A stretch of DNA of 37,163 nucleotides from the NCBI GenBank assembly GCA_015490175.1, contig WFYJ01000094.1, positions 1-37,163 of the forward strand, in the 5' to 3' direction. The notes beneath the pieces are model-generated. The model was not told the DNA's origin and made no database searches. It saw only the letters and a list, made by a program, of their open reading frames with translations. This document shows, piece by piece, positions 25,680 through 33,957 of this stretch. Position 1 is the stretch's first letter. The number at the start of each line of letters is the position of its first letter. This DNA comes from Saprospiraceae bacterium (GTDB taxonomy: Bacteria; Bacteroidota; Bacteroidia; Chitinophagales; Saprospiraceae). Both the position numbers and the translations under genes were made by a program.

Positions 25680-25935
25680 ATCATTCAGTTACACAGAGCG
25701 CCACTGAGCACGCACTGATTTTCACAGAGTTGCAAAAACTGCGTCAAGCTGCGCTTTCTGCGGCCGAAGGCTGCGGTTTCAATGAGTGAGGAACCGAAGA
25801 ACCGAAGATTTCAGCAAATGCCCCATGCCTTCACAAATATCTGAAAATCTAAACATTAAACATTAAACATTAAACTATAAACTCCAAGCCCTCAACCACT
25901 GCAACATGATTTCCCAAACCACTTTGATTTGAGTA
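25680..25935. repeat. Mosaic intergenic repeat, copy 2 (longest)
   Basis: Order: module B (25680-25732), E (25732-25768), A (25771-25808, with GAGGAACCGAAGAACCGAAG), C (25850-25882, ATTAAAC units repeated with a 7-bp period), D (25889-25935, with TTTCCCAAACCACTTTGATT). B and D are near-identical to copy 1; A and C recur in copy 3. No gene is seen in 25635-26004. Confidence 0.85.
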
Positions 25936-25942
25936 TAAAAAC

Positions 25943-25979
25943 TCAGGCCGGCACCCCACCGAAGGGAATGCCGGCCTGA
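25943..25979. terminator. Bidirectional terminator between convergent genes
   Basis: TCAGGCCGGCA (25943-25953) pairs perfectly with TGCCGGCCTGA (25969-25979). On the minus strand the stem is followed by GTTTTTAT; on the plus strand by ACTCTTTT. It can serve the minus-strand hypothetical gene ending at 26005 and the plus-strand HD gene. Confidence 0.7.
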
Positions 25980-26004
25980 ACTCTTTTGCCGCACGTGGGG
26001 GCAA

Positions 26005-26661
26005 TTATTCCACTTTTTCGATGCGCTCGATGACATAGATTTTGCGGTATTCATCGATGCGCGGATCGAACACTTCCAGCTCGCTCCACCTGATGCGCAC
26101 GGGCTTTCCGGTCAGATCGGGATATTCTGCTACCAGATCGAAGTTGGCTTCAGCCGGTGTGAGCCAGTAGAATTTCTTTTTCTCGCCTCTGGCATTGCGC
26201 ACCGAGAAAGTGATGAAGCCATCGCGCTCCACTTCATCAACCGTGCCTTCGAAAACGGCGTTTGTTGCTGGGGAAGGCTCCTCTTCCGGGGCGGCACCAG
26301 ACTCATCAGCTTCCTCACTCATTTTTTCAAAAATTTTTGCCACCGTACCCGGGCAATCCGTCGCCATTCGCTGGCCGATGAGTTGGCCAAGGCGTTCGGC
26401 TTCTCTCGGAAGGTTGGCGACATCCGACAGGTCAATGTCGTGATCGGCTTTCAGTTTGTCCTGGTACGGCGTGGCTGCCTCGAGGATGCAAAGCCCCATC
26501 TGCATTTGCATTTGTTGGGCCGTAAGGGTGGGCGCCAAGCCGTCGATACAGGCACAGGATTGACGCGTGATTTCATCCAGATAGTCCTGGGCCGTAGCGA
26601 GGGCGGTGGCGGCAAGGCATAGCACGGCAGCCATGAGCATGCGTGTCATAGTTGTTTTCAT
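26005..26661 (-). CDS. Secreted hypothetical protein, two-part
   Basis: A 218-residue protein with a signal peptide cut near ALATAQ (residue 25). The N-terminal part (about 26-110) is helical and has cysteines in SCACIDGL, GLCILEA and DCPGT, a pattern I associate with small envelope proteins of this phylum but cannot name. An acidic linker (EEADESGAAPEEEPSP) leads to a beta-rich C-terminal domain (about 135-218, VFEGTVDEVERDGFITFSV...) that may be a small barrel. No catalytic motif is recognised. It lies 25 bp downstream of the T9SS-tailed small protein and is probably co-transcribed with it. Confidence 0.7.
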   Translation of the reverse strand: MKTTMTRMLMAAVLCLAATALATAQDYLDEITRQSCACIDGLAPTLTAQQMQMQMGLCILEAATPYQDKLKADHDIDLSDVANLPREAERLGQLIGQRMATDCPGTVAKIFEKMSEEADESGAAPEEEPSPATNAVFEGTVDEVERDGFITFSVRNARGEKKKFYWLTPAEANFDLVAEYPDLTGKPVRIRWSELEVFDPRIDEYRKIYVIERIEKVE

Positions 26662-26686
26662 TGGTGGCTGTAAAAAATGATGGATT

Positions 26687-27064
26687 TTACTTCTTGCTCA
26701 GTCGCAAGGTAGCGAGGGGTCGTTGATGGGCGTCGAGTACCTGGACGAGGTACATGCCGGCGGCGAGGTCGCCGACGAAGTATTTGCCGTTGCGCTCGAC
26801 GGCAAACCGGCGCACGCGGCGCCCAACGAGATTGTACAGCACGATGTGTGCGGCTTCATCGGCGTTGGCGAGTTGAATGTAGTCGGTGGCGGGGTTGGGA
26901 AAAACCTTCACGCCGGGCAGTGCAGGCGTCGTGTGATCTGCGTCGCGGTTGGTCTGGAGGGGTTGTATCGACCGGCCGCAGCCGTTGCACGGGGAGCGGT
27001 CATCCTGCGCGAAAGTATTTGCCGAAAGGCAAAGCACAAAAAGAAGGAGTAAGCAATACTTCAT
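26687..27064 (-). CDS. Tiny secreted protein made almost only of a T9SS sorting domain
   Basis: A 125-residue protein: signal peptide (residues 1-20, LCLSANTFAQ at its end), a 30-residue spacer with CNGCG, and a type A sorting domain (about 51-125) with VKVFPNPATDYIQLAN, VVLYNLVGRRV-like IVLYNLVGRRV, and AAGMYLVQVLD. No cargo domain fits in the remaining space. It may be a minimal cargo, a decoy for the secretion machine, or the remnant of a larger gene. I chose the second Met (27064); the first is two codons upstream. The dispersed hairpin (27018-27033) falls in its signal-peptide codons. Confidence 0.75.
   Translation of the reverse strand: MKYCLLLLFVLCLSANTFAQDDRSPCNGCGRSIQPLQTNRDADHTTPALPGVKVFPNPATDYIQLANADEAAHIVLYNLVGRRVRRFAVERNGKYFVGDLAAGMYLVQVLDAHQRPLATLRLSKK
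27018..27033. repeat. Hairpin repeat inside signal-peptide codons
   Basis: TTTGCC-GAAA-GGCAAA on the plus strand, perfect 6-bp stem, within the leader codons of the small T9SS-tailed protein (encodes CLSAN on the minus strand). Confidence 0.6.
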
Positions 27065-27133
27065 AGGCAAATGGGAGTCTGAAATTCAGTGTTTGCACAA
27101 AATCGGCAAATTCCGGTAGCGTGTCAAGAAGGA

Positions 27134-27176
27134 GCCGGTCCGGGGCAGAAAAAATCGCGCCAGACCGGCATTTTTT
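27134..27176 (+). terminator. Stem with T tract downstream of thrS
   Basis: GCCGGTC (27134-27140) pairs with GACCGGC (27163-27169), followed by ATTTTTT on the plus strand. No plus-strand gene needs it; read from the minus strand the loop holds six T. Its role as the thrS terminator is uncertain. Confidence 0.3.
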
Positions 27177-27197
27177 CGGGAACAAAGGAATCGGGAA

Positions 27198-29144
27198 TTA
27201 CTGTCCCTCTTCTTCGAGTTGTTTTTTGAACCACTCGACGAACTCGCCGATGGTCATGGAGCCGATGTCACCATGGCCCTGTTTGCGCACCGACACTTTG
27301 CCTTCGGCCACTTCCTTTTCGCCCACGATGAGCATGAAGGGCACTTTCTTCAGCTCGGCGTCGCGGATCTTGCGGCCGATCTTTTCGCTGCGGTCGTCCA
27401 CGAAGCCGCGGATATCGTGCACGGCCAGCTCGTTGGCCACCTTGCGGGCGTAGTCGAGGAAGCGGTCGGAGATGGGCAGCAACGCATACTGGTCGGGCGC
27501 CAGCCAGAGCGGAAACTTGCCCGCGCAGTGCTCGATGAGCACACCGATGAAGCGCTCCATCGAGCCGAAGGGTGCTCGGTGGATCATTACGGGGCGGTGC
27601 GGCTTGTTGTCGGGGCCGATGTACTCGAGGTTGAAGCGCTTGGGCAGGTTGTAGTCCACCTGGATGGTGCCCAACTGCCAGGAGCGGCCCAGGGCATCCT
27701 TGACCATGAAGTCGAGCTTGGGCCCGTAAAAAGCGGCTTCGCCCAGCTCGGTGACGGTCTCGAGGCCCACCTCCTGCGTGGCTTCGATGATGGCGCGCTC
27801 GGCGCGTTCCCAGTCTTCTTCGCTGCCGATGTATTTCTCCTTGTCGAGCGGATCGCGCAGCGAGATCTGGGCCGTGTAGTCGTTGAAGCCCAGCTTCTTG
27901 AGGACGTATTGCGTCAGCTCGAGCACGCCCAGAAACTCGTCCTTGAGCTGGTCGGGCGTGCAGAAGATGTGGGCGTCGTCTTGGGTGAAGCCGCGCACGC
28001 GCGTCAGGCCGTGCAGCTCGCCGCTCTGTTCGTAGCGGTACACCGTGCCGAATTCAGCGATGCGCAGCGGCAGCTCCTTGTACGAGCGGGGTCGGTAGCC
28101 ATAGATCTCGCAATGGTGGGGGCAGTTCATCGGCTTGAGCAGGAAGACCTCGCCCTCTTTGGGCGTGTGGATGGGCTGGAAGCTGTCTTCGCCGTACTTC
28201 TCCCAGTGGCCCGAGGTCTCGTACAGCTCTTTCTTGCCGATGTGGGGCGTGATGACGGGCTGGTAACCGCGCTTGATCTGTTCCTTTTTCAGGAAATCTT
28301 CGAGGCGGCTGCGCAGGGCCGTGCCTTTGGGCAGCCAGATGGGCAGGCCGGCCCCCACTTTCTCCGAGAACATGAAGAGCTCCAGCTCGGCGCCCAGCTT
28401 GCGGTGGTCGCGCTTTTTGGCCTCCTCGATCATGTGGAGGTATTCGTCAAGCTCCTTCTTTTTCGGGAAGGTGATGCCGTAGATGCGCGTGAGCTGCTTG
28501 CGCTTCTCGTCGCCGCGCCAGTAGGCACCGGCCACGTTCATCAGCTTGACGGCTTTGATGCGACCCGTGTCGGGGATGTGTGGCCCCCGGCACAGGTCTA
28601 TGAAGTTGCCCTGCTGGTAAAAGGTGATTTCGCCGTCCTCGAGGTCTTCGAGCAGCTCGAGCTTGTATTCGTCGCCCTTCTTTTTGAAGTACTCGATGGC
28701 CTCGGCCTTGGGCACCTCCTTGCGGATGTAGGGGTTCTTCTGCCGGGCCAGCTCCAGCATCTTCGCCTCGATTTTCGGGAAGTCTTCCGACGAAATGACG
28801 TAGTCGCCGGGGTCCACGTCGTAGTAAAACCCATGCTCGATGGGAGGGCCGATGCCGAACTTGATGCCCGGGTAGAGGGCTTCGAGCGCTTCGGCCATGA
28901 GGTGGGCCGACGAGTGCCAGAAGGTGGCTTTGCCGTCCTTGTCGTTCCAGGTCAGCAGCTCGATGGTGGCATCTTCATTGATGGGGCGCGTGGCGTCCCA
29001 CACCTCGCCGTTGATCCGGGCCGAAAGGACGTTGCGGGCCAGCCCTTCACTGATGTCTTTGGCGATATCGAGGGCGGTGACGCCTCTGGGGTACTCGCGC
29101 ACCTGCCCGTCGGGAAACGCAATCTTTATGTGCTCTTTGCTCAT
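27198..29144 (-). CDS. thrS: Threonyl-tRNA synthetase
   Basis: A 648-residue class II synthetase that charges tRNA-Thr. The full bacterial layout is present: TGS domain (about 1-62), editing domain with HSSAH (77-81), catalytic core with the zinc-ligand region [10 protein letters not shown], motif 2 ([22 protein letters not shown]), motif 3 ([18 protein letters not shown]), and the C-terminal anticodon-binding domain (about 555-648). Start [13 protein letters not shown] is family-typical. No infC, rpmI or rplT follows, unlike the common arrangement. The leader of about 90 bases has a -7 box upstream; no obvious T-box-like structure was recognised. Confidence 0.98.
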   Translation of the reverse strand: MSKEHIKIAFPDGQVREYPRGVTALDIAKDISEGLARNVLSARINGEVWDATRPINEDATIELLTWNDKDGKATFWHSSAHLMAEALEALYPGIKFGIGPPIEHGFYYDVDPGDYVISSEDFPKIEAKMLELARQKNPYIRKEVPKAEAIEYFKKKGDEYKLELLEDLEDGEITFYQQGNFIDLCRGPHIPDTGRIKAVKLMNVAGAYWRGDEKRKQLTRIYGITFPKKKELDEYLHMIEEAKKRDHRKLGAELELFMFSEKVGAGLPIWLPKGTALRSRLEDFLKKEQIKRGYQPVITPHIGKKELYETSGHWEKYGEDSFQPIHTPKEGEVFLLKPMNCPHHCEIYGYRPRSYKELPLRIAEFGTVYRYEQSGELHGLTRVRGFTQDDAHIFCTPDQLKDEFLGVLELTQYVLKKLGFNDYTAQISLRDPLDKEKYIGSEEDWERAERAIIEATQEVGLETVTELGEAAFYGPKLDFMVKDALGRSWQLGTIQVDYNLPKRFNLEYIGPDNKPHRPVMIHRAPFGSMERFIGVLIEHCAGKFPLWLAPDQYALLPISDRFLDYARKVANELAVHDIRGFVDDRSEKIGRKIRDAELKKVPFMLIVGEKEVAEGKVSVRKQGHGDIGSMTIGEFVEWFKKQLEEEGQ

Positions 29145-29239
29145 GGTGCAGCAGTTTCAGTTGGTTTTGATCGGCAAGGGCCTTCTATTGTGAACACCGG
29201 CCAACCGGATCCGTTTGCAGAGCCACGATGTCCGGGCGG

Positions 29240-29247
29240 CAAAAATA
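29240..29247 (-). promoter_or_regulatory. Bacteroidota -7 box upstream of thrS
   Basis: Reads TATTTTTG on the minus strand (full TAnnTTTG match), 95 bp before the thrS start. No clear -33 TTG at expected spacing. Confidence 0.45.
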
Positions 29248-29390
29248 GCGTTATGCCAGACTTTGGCCTTGCCCTTTGCCCGTGTGCTTCAGAGAAAAAA
29301 CGCTCAGGCGCCACTCAGCGCACGCCGATGGTAGTTGATCTGACCAAGATGATACCAGAAATGCCGCAGCAGACGCAGTTTTTAACCAGG

Positions 29391-29468
29391 CGTTGAGCGA
29401 TGAGGGTGTAGCGTTGAGGGTTCAGCATGGTGGCATCGCACAAATCGGTGAAATCGGCAGAATCGGGA
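29391..29468. repeat. Low-complexity intergenic stretch between thrS and the GNAT gene
   Basis: The 29145-29507 gap has no gene. It contains GTTGAG/GATGAGGGT-type repeats (29394-29421) and three copies of an AATCGG unit at 9-base period (29443-29467). The reverse complement of 29413-29424 (AACCCTCAACGC) recalls the start of module D of the mosaic repeats, a weak link. Confidence 0.4.
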
Positions 29469-29507
29469 CAGTCACGCTCTCTTTTCGCCCTTTCAGAAAA
29501 TCGTCTA

Positions 29508-30005
29508 TCATGCATGGGCCATTCCGTGTTTTTGTCGGTATTCGCGCTCGAGGATCGAGTAGTAGTACAGGCTGCGCCAGCGGTCACCCTGCCGGATACA
29601 CTCGCGCAGCTCGCCTTCGCGCTGCATGCCCATTTTTTCATACAGGGCAATGGCCGCCACATTGTCGGTGAATACCTCGAGCCACAGGCGGTGTGCCTGC
29701 CACCTGTCGAACGCAAACTGCATGGCCCAGCGCATGAGCCGGCTGCCGAAGCCGTGCCCCGGAGTGCGCACCACGATGCGGCGCAGCATCACTGAGCCAT
29801 CGGGATTTCCCAGGCCTTCGAGGATGAGGAAGCCGACGGCTGTACCCGCTTCGTCGCGCGCGATGCCGTGGAAAGCCGACGGGTCGGCAATCAGCGCTTC
29901 GTGACGCGTGGCTGGAAAAGGGCATACCCACGGCAGTGCTTCCTGTTCCATGGCCACCACCTGCGGTATTTCCTCTGTGCGTGTCGGGAAAACGGATACG
30001 GCCAT
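29508..30005 (-). CDS. GNAT-family N-acetyltransferase
   Basis: A 165-residue acetyl-CoA-dependent acyltransferase. The acetyl-CoA binding loop appears in IVVRTPGHGFGSRLMRWAM, followed by LWLEVFTDNVAAIALYEKMGM, the beta-strand and helix that close the GNAT fold. Spacing resembles RimI/RimL or antibiotic-acetylating relatives, but the acceptor cannot be told. It is the last gene of a tight three-gene unit with gpmI and a lipoprotein gene (9 bp gaps). Confidence 0.85.
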   Translation of the reverse strand: MAVSVFPTRTEEIPQVVAMEQEALPWVCPFPATRHEALIADPSAFHGIARDEAGTAVGFLILEGLGNPDGSVMLRRIVVRTPGHGFGSRLMRWAMQFAFDRWQAHRLWLEVFTDNVAAIALYEKMGMQREGELRECIRQGDRWRSLYYYSILEREYRQKHGMAHA

Positions 30006-30014
30006 GCCGGCGGA

Positions 30015-30578
30015 TCATTTCGGGAAAGTTACCGAAATGCGCAGGATGTGTTCGTCGGACAAGAGCGTTTTTTGGCGGTTTACCACCTCGTATCCCTGCC
30101 CGGGCATGTATTTGAGCACGAGGCTCGCCTGGCTGACGGGCGAGTGCGTCCTTTTGTGCACGACGATCGAGTCGATGGCTTGCTCGCCAAAGTACACGTC
30201 GAGCGCGCGGATCTTGAGCTGATCGTCGGTAGCGCGGTAGTGCAGCGCGCTCAGCATGCCATCGGCAGCAAACACACTATCAACGGCATACTTGCCCTGC
30301 CATGCCGGCTTGTTGATGTCTGCTTTCGCAAAAATATCGAGCTCGCGCGCCCAGTCCACCTCGTCGAGGGTCTGCGTTTCCCGCACGCCGTCTATTTCGA
30401 TGATTTTCCGGATGGGGCCGGCAAGAGAAGCAAGCCGTTGCTGCTCGACGCGCATGAGGCTGTCGAGACTGAAGGAGCCGGCTGCGTCGGCCATGTGACG
30501 CGGCGTCTCGGCACAGGAAGTCATCCCGCAGAGCGCGGCAAGCCAGAGTATGTATGAAGACCACGGGCTCTTTTTCAC
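30015..30578 (-). CDS. Putative lipoprotein of unknown function
   Basis: A 187-residue protein with a hydrophobic leader ending GMTSC (cysteine 22), which suggests lipid attachment. The mature part has a helical N-terminal third (SLDSLMRVEQQRLASLAG) and alternating beta-like segments (YAVDSVFAADGMLSALHYRAT and later LKIRALDVYF). No family was recognised. It sits between gpmI and the GNAT gene with 9 bp on each side, so it is almost surely co-transcribed with them. A GCGAAAGC hairpin core occurs in its codons at about 30323-30330 (FAKAD). Confidence 0.75.
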   Translation of the reverse strand: MKKSPWSSYILWLAALCGMTSCAETPRHMADAAGSFSLDSLMRVEQQRLASLAGPIRKIIEIDGVRETQTLDEVDWARELDIFAKADINKPAWQGKYAVDSVFAADGMLSALHYRATDDQLKIRALDVYFGEQAIDSIVVHKRTHSPVSQASLVLKYMPGQGYEVVNRQKTLLSDEHILRISVTFPK

Positions 30579-30587
30579 GGCAGTGTT

Positions 30588-32114
30588 TCAGTCGATCAGC
30601 ACTTCGCCGGTCATTTCTGCCGGCGGGTCGAGCTGCATGATACGCAGAATAGTGGGGGCAATATCGCCCAGCTTGCCTTCGCGCACCTTTTTCCCGATGG
30701 GTGTATCGCTCACGTAAATGACAGGCACGGGGTTCATGGTATGAGCCGTGTTGGGCGTGCCATCGTCGTTGATCATGTAGTCGGCATTGCCGTGGTCGGC
30801 GGTCACGATGGCGTCGTAGCCCAGCTCCTGCCGCACCTGCATGAGTCGGCCCAGGCCGGCATCCACCGTTTCGGCAGCCTTCATGGCCGCTGCGAACACG
30901 CCCGTATGCCCCACCATGTCGGCGTTGGCGTAGTTGAGCACGACGAGGTCGGGCTGCTCGCGCCGGATGAAGTCCACGGCAGCCTCGGTTACTTCGGGCG
31001 CGCTCATCTCGGGCTTGAGGTCGTAGGTGGCCACCTTGGGCGAAGGGATGAGGATGCGGTGCTCGCCCTCGAAGGGTTCTTCCCGCCCGCCATTGAAAAA
31101 GAAGGTGACGTGCGGATATTTTTCCGTCTCGGCGATGCGCAACTGCTTCTTGCCCAGTCGCGACAGCACCTCGCCCAGGGTGTTGACCAGGTTTTCTTTT
31201 TCGAAAAGGACGTGCAAGCCCCGATACTCCTCGTCGTAGCGCGTCATGGTGACGAAGTGGAGCTCGAGGGTGTGCATGCCATACTCGGGCATGTCTTTTT
31301 GCGTCAGCACGGTGGTGAGCTGGCGCGGCCGGTCGGTACGGAAGTTGAAGAAGACGACCACGTCGCCATCTTCGATGGTGGCCAGCGGCCGGCCGGCCTC
31401 GTCCACCCGCACGATGGGCTTGAGGAACTCATCTGTTTCGCCCGCATCGTAACGCTGCTGGATGGTCGCCAGCACGTCGCGCGTGGGCTCACCCTTGCCG
31501 TGCACCAGCAGGTCGTAGGCTACGCGCGTGCGCTCCCAGCGCTTGTCGCGGTCCATGGCGTAGTAGCGACCCACCACCGAGGCCAGTTGTACGGGGCCGT
31601 CGCCCAGGTGGTCGAGCACCCGTGCAATGAATTCCTTGCCGCTCCGGGGATCGGTGTCGCGGCCGTCGGTGAAGGCGTGCACGTAGGCATGGGGCACGCC
31701 GGCATCGCGCGCGATGTCGGTCAGCGCGAGCAGGTGGTCGATGTGGGAGTGCACGCCGCCGTCGGACACCAGCCCGAGGAAATGCAGCTTGCGTCCTGGC
31801 TGGCTGGCAAGGGCCAGGGCCTCCTGCAACACGGGGTTTCGGGCCAGCTCGCCCTCGCGGATGGCCTTGTTGATGCGTGCCAGTTCCTGATACACCACGC
31901 GGCCCGCGCCGATGTTCATGTGCCCCACTTCCGAGTTGCCCATTTGCCCTTCGGGCAACCCCACGGCCTCGCCGTACGTAACGAGGGTGGCATGTGGAAA
32001 ATCGGACCACAAGGCATCGAATACAGGGGTATGGGCCTGACGGATGGCGTCGGCTTCGGGCCTGGAACCAAGACCCCAGCCGTCGAGAATGATGAGCAGA
32101 ACTTTTCTATTCAT
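30588..32114 (-). CDS. gpmI: 2,3-bisphosphoglycerate-independent phosphoglycerate mutase
   Basis: A 508-residue metalloenzyme interconverting 3- and 2-phosphoglycerate in glycolysis and gluconeogenesis. Metal and catalytic landmarks are present: ILDGWG (D11), the phosphorylated serine in MGNSEVGHMNIGAGR (S61), HSHIDH, GRDTDPRSG, VVFFNFRTDRPRQL, NYANADMVGHTG and VTADHGNADYM. The start at 32114 (MNRKVLLIILDGWG) is the family start; 14 in-frame residues upstream are not family-like and overlap the promoter box. The mRNA may be leaderless, since a -7 box ends 6 bp before this ATG. Confidence 0.97.
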   Translation of the reverse strand: MNRKVLLIILDGWGLGSRPEADAIRQAHTPVFDALWSDFPHATLVTYGEAVGLPEGQMGNSEVGHMNIGAGRVVYQELARINKAIREGELARNPVLQEALALASQPGRKLHFLGLVSDGGVHSHIDHLLALTDIARDAGVPHAYVHAFTDGRDTDPRSGKEFIARVLDHLGDGPVQLASVVGRYYAMDRDKRWERTRVAYDLLVHGKGEPTRDVLATIQQRYDAGETDEFLKPIVRVDEAGRPLATIEDGDVVVFFNFRTDRPRQLTTVLTQKDMPEYGMHTLELHFVTMTRYDEEYRGLHVLFEKENLVNTLGEVLSRLGKKQLRIAETEKYPHVTFFFNGGREEPFEGEHRILIPSPKVATYDLKPEMSAPEVTEAAVDFIRREQPDLVVLNYANADMVGHTGVFAAAMKAAETVDAGLGRLMQVRQELGYDAIVTADHGNADYMINDDGTPNTAHTMNPVPVIYVSDTPIGKKVREGKLGDIAPTILRIMQLDPPAEMTGEVLID

Positions 32115-32120
32115 GGCGGG

Positions 32121-32128
32121 CAAAAATA
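32121..32128 (-). promoter_or_regulatory. -7 box directly before gpmI
   Basis: Reads TATTTTTG on the minus strand. Only six bases separate it from the gpmI ATG at 32114, so transcription would start at or within a few bases of the start codon. Confidence 0.5.
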
Positions 32129-32300
32129 GCACTTTGACAATAGGCGCAGCAGCCACGCCGTTTCAAACCATCGGCCCGTCCGCGATGTTCAAAGCGGCAT
32201 GCATGCAATCAGGAGATATTTGTCACCTCTTGCTTTTTGCGTCGTCTTATGCACAAATCAGTTTGTGAACAAAATATTCATCCAAAACCTGATATAAATT

Positions 32301-32343
32301 GCCGCACGCTGCTTTCGCAAAACTTTTTTCGAAGCAGTGCGGC
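32301..32343 (+). promoter_or_regulatory. Long imperfect hairpin in the leader of the DUF4783 gene
   Basis: GCCGCAC (32301-32307) pairs with GTGCGGC (32337-32343), then TGCTT with AAGCA after a small bulge, enclosing an A/T-rich loop. It ends 25 bp before the ATG at 32369. A -7-like TAAATTG lies just upstream (32296-32302). It could be a regulatory leader or a palindromic repeat. Confidence 0.4.
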
Positions 32344-32368
32344 GTATTCCAAAAGACAATCTGCAATC

Positions 32369-32752
32369 ATGAAAAATCTCATCTGGATTTTTGGCTTGCT
32401 GCTCTTCGCTTGGTCTGCCGATGGGCAAACCGTGAATGACATCACCGGCGCGCTCAGGCAGGGCAAGGTCGAAGTGCTGGCGCGTTACCTCGATCGCAAT
32501 GTCGAGATTGCCATTCCGGGCAAAGACGATATGGTCTCAAAGGCCGAAGCGAGTGAAGCGTTGCGCAAGTTTTTCAGCAATTATCATCCGCGCAGCTTCA
32601 GCGAAATGCACCAGGGCCGCTCCAAAGGACAGGACTCGCAGTACATCATCGGCAACCTGAATACCGACAGAGGTTCGTTCCGGGTGTACATCTACATGAA
32701 AAGCCAGAACGGAAGTTTCGCCATTCAGGAAATCCGCTTCGACAAGGAGTAA
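32369..32752 (+). CDS. DUF4783 domain-containing secreted protein
   Basis: A 127-residue protein with a signal peptide (MKNLIWIFGLLLFAWSADGQ) and a small NTF2-like domain: TVNDITGALRQGKVEVLARYLD, VEIAIPGKDDMVSKAEASEAL, FFSNYHPRSFSEMHQGRSKG and IYMKSQNGSFAIQEIRFDKE. This pattern is that of DUF4783 proteins, common in Bacteroidota and of unknown function, presumably periplasmic or outer-surface. Monocistronic, with its own terminator; divergent from gpmI. Confidence 0.88.
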   Translation: MKNLIWIFGLLLFAWSADGQTVNDITGALRQGKVEVLARYLDRNVEIAIPGKDDMVSKAEASEALRKFFSNYHPRSFSEMHQGRSKGQDSQYIIGNLNTDRGSFRVYIYMKSQNGSFAIQEIRFDKE

Positions 32753-32770
32753 ACCTGATGTCATGGTGGC

Positions 32771-32809
32771 AAAGGCCGGAGCAGAAGGATCTGCTCCGGC
32801 CTTTTTCTT
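32771..32809 (+). terminator. Rho-independent terminator of the DUF4783 gene
   Basis: AAAGGCCGGAGCAGA (32771-32785) pairs perfectly with TCTGCTCCGGCCTTT (32790-32804) around an AGGA loop and runs into a T tract. It starts 18 bp after the stop codon and is the strongest terminator in the window. Confidence 0.9.
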
Positions 32810-32841
32810 TTTGGGTAGTGTCCCCGATTGACTGATTTCAA

Positions 32842-32953
32842 ACTGCGGTTTCAATGGCTGAGGAATCGAGGAACCGAAGAACTGAGCATTTGATAAAGTA
32901 CTGATAGTCAGCAAGAAAAACTTTAAACTTTAAACCTTAAACTCTAAACCCTG
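32842..32953. repeat. Mosaic intergenic repeat, copy 3 (shortened)
   Basis: Module A (32842-32890, ACTGCGGTTTCAATGGCTGA then GAGGAACCGAAGAAC) and module C (32921-32953, TTTAAAC-type 7-base units ending CTCTAAACCCTG). B, E and D are missing apart from a possible ACTGATTT fragment at 32831. The 32810-33075 gap has no gene; CACCACC/GGTGGTG arms (33013-33056) near the TIGR02757 stop may form a long-loop hairpin. Confidence 0.7.
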
Positions 32954-33075
32954 CACGCAACACCTTTTTGCACCCGACTCATTTTCGGGATGCGCGATCA
33001 TCTGTTCAAGGACACCACCGCTTTTTGCAAGCGAGGAATTGCCTGCGCGTGGTGGTGGAATGTGATCCCTTCTCC

Positions 33076-33855
33076 TCAGTCCTTTTCCAGCACCCCCAGG
33101 CCGAAGAGGGCGAAATCGTATTTGACGGGATCGTCGGGATCGAAGCGGCGAAGGGCGGCAGTGAGCTCGAGCACGGCCTTCCAGTCGGACTGCCTGCGCT
33201 GCAGCAGCCTCAACTGCGTGGCCACGCGATGCACGTGCACGTCGAGCGGAATGAGCAACTGGGCCGGGCGGATGTGTGTCCACAGGCCGAAGTCCACGCC
33301 CCCCTCGGCAGGGCGAACCATCCAGCGCAGGAACATGTTGAGGCGCTTGCAGGCCGAGCCCCTGGCCGGCGTGGAAACGTGCTTGCGCGTGCGGCGGGGG
33401 GCGTCGGGCAGGCTGAAGAACAGCTCGTGGAAGCCTTCGAGTGCCGGGCCCACGTGTAGATCGTCGGGTGAGAGGAAGCGGGCGAAAGCGGTCTCGAGCG
33501 TGTCGTGGCGCCGGTACCAGTGTTGCAGAAACTCGAGAAAGTAGAGGAGGTCGTCGGGCTGGAAGGTGCGATGCCGGAAGTGCAGGAAAGGCTTGCGCTC
33601 GTGGGGCTGATGCTGCACCACGAAATCGTGGGGTGCTTCGTCCATGAGGCGGGCCAGCTCGAGTGCCTTGCGGATGATGACGGGCCGTTGGCCCCAGGCC
33701 AGCATGGCCGCGAAGAAGCCCATGATCTCGATGTCCTGTTTTTTGCGGAAGCGGTGCGGCACCTGGATGGGATCGGCTTCGAGGAAGGCAGGCGACTGGA
33801 AGTGCGCCACCCATTCATCCATTTTTCTTTTCAGTGCCTGCCAGCGGCTGTCCAT
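33076..33855 (-). CDS. TIGR02757 family protein (DUF2400)
   Basis: A 259-residue protein with the family pattern: DPIQVPHRFRKKQDIEIMGF and FAAMLAWGQRPVIIRKALEL near the N-terminus, LNMFLRWMVRP and GVDFGLWTHIRPAQLLIPLD in the middle, and FDPDDPVKYDFALFGLGVLE at the C-terminus. The helical layout and the LDVHVHRVATQL segment recall helix-hairpin-helix DNA glycosylases, but no biochemical role is established to my knowledge. It is monocistronic; a TATTTTTC near-match to the -7 box (33879-33886) with TTG 21 bases upstream is a reasonable promoter. Confidence 0.92.
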   Translation of the reverse strand: MDSRWQALKRKMDEWVAHFQSPAFLEADPIQVPHRFRKKQDIEIMGFFAAMLAWGQRPVIIRKALELARLMDEAPHDFVVQHQPHERKPFLHFRHRTFQPDDLLYFLEFLQHWYRRHDTLETAFARFLSPDDLHVGPALEGFHELFFSLPDAPRRTRKHVSTPARGSACKRLNMFLRWMVRPAEGGVDFGLWTHIRPAQLLIPLDVHVHRVATQLRLLQRRQSDWKAVLELTAALRRFDPDDPVKYDFALFGLGVLEKD

Positions 33856-33930
33856 GTCCGCGCGAAATGATGTTAATGGAAAAATAACGAGCCTGTCAGG
33901 GAGTTAACAAGCTTGCAAGACGATCCGCAA

Positions 33931-33938
33931 TACCTTTG
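33931..33938 (+). promoter_or_regulatory. -7 box before a small membrane ORF
   Basis: TACCTTTG fully matches TAnnTTTG; TTG at 33913-33915 is a possible -33 element, with a somewhat short 15-base spacing. It points away from TIGR02757 and precedes the ATG at 33958 by 19 bp. Confidence 0.45.
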
Positions 33939-33957
33939 CCTGCCAATTGCAATCACT

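Noticed and set aside
25847-25883. AAACATT tandem as a possible CRISPR or telomere-like array
   Set aside because: Units are only 7 bp with no spacers and degrade quickly; the same stretch is a module of the mosaic intergenic repeat.
27219-29396. 725-codon open frame opposite thrS
   Set aside because: thrS is unmistakable on the other strand; this frame is its shadow and shows no motif.
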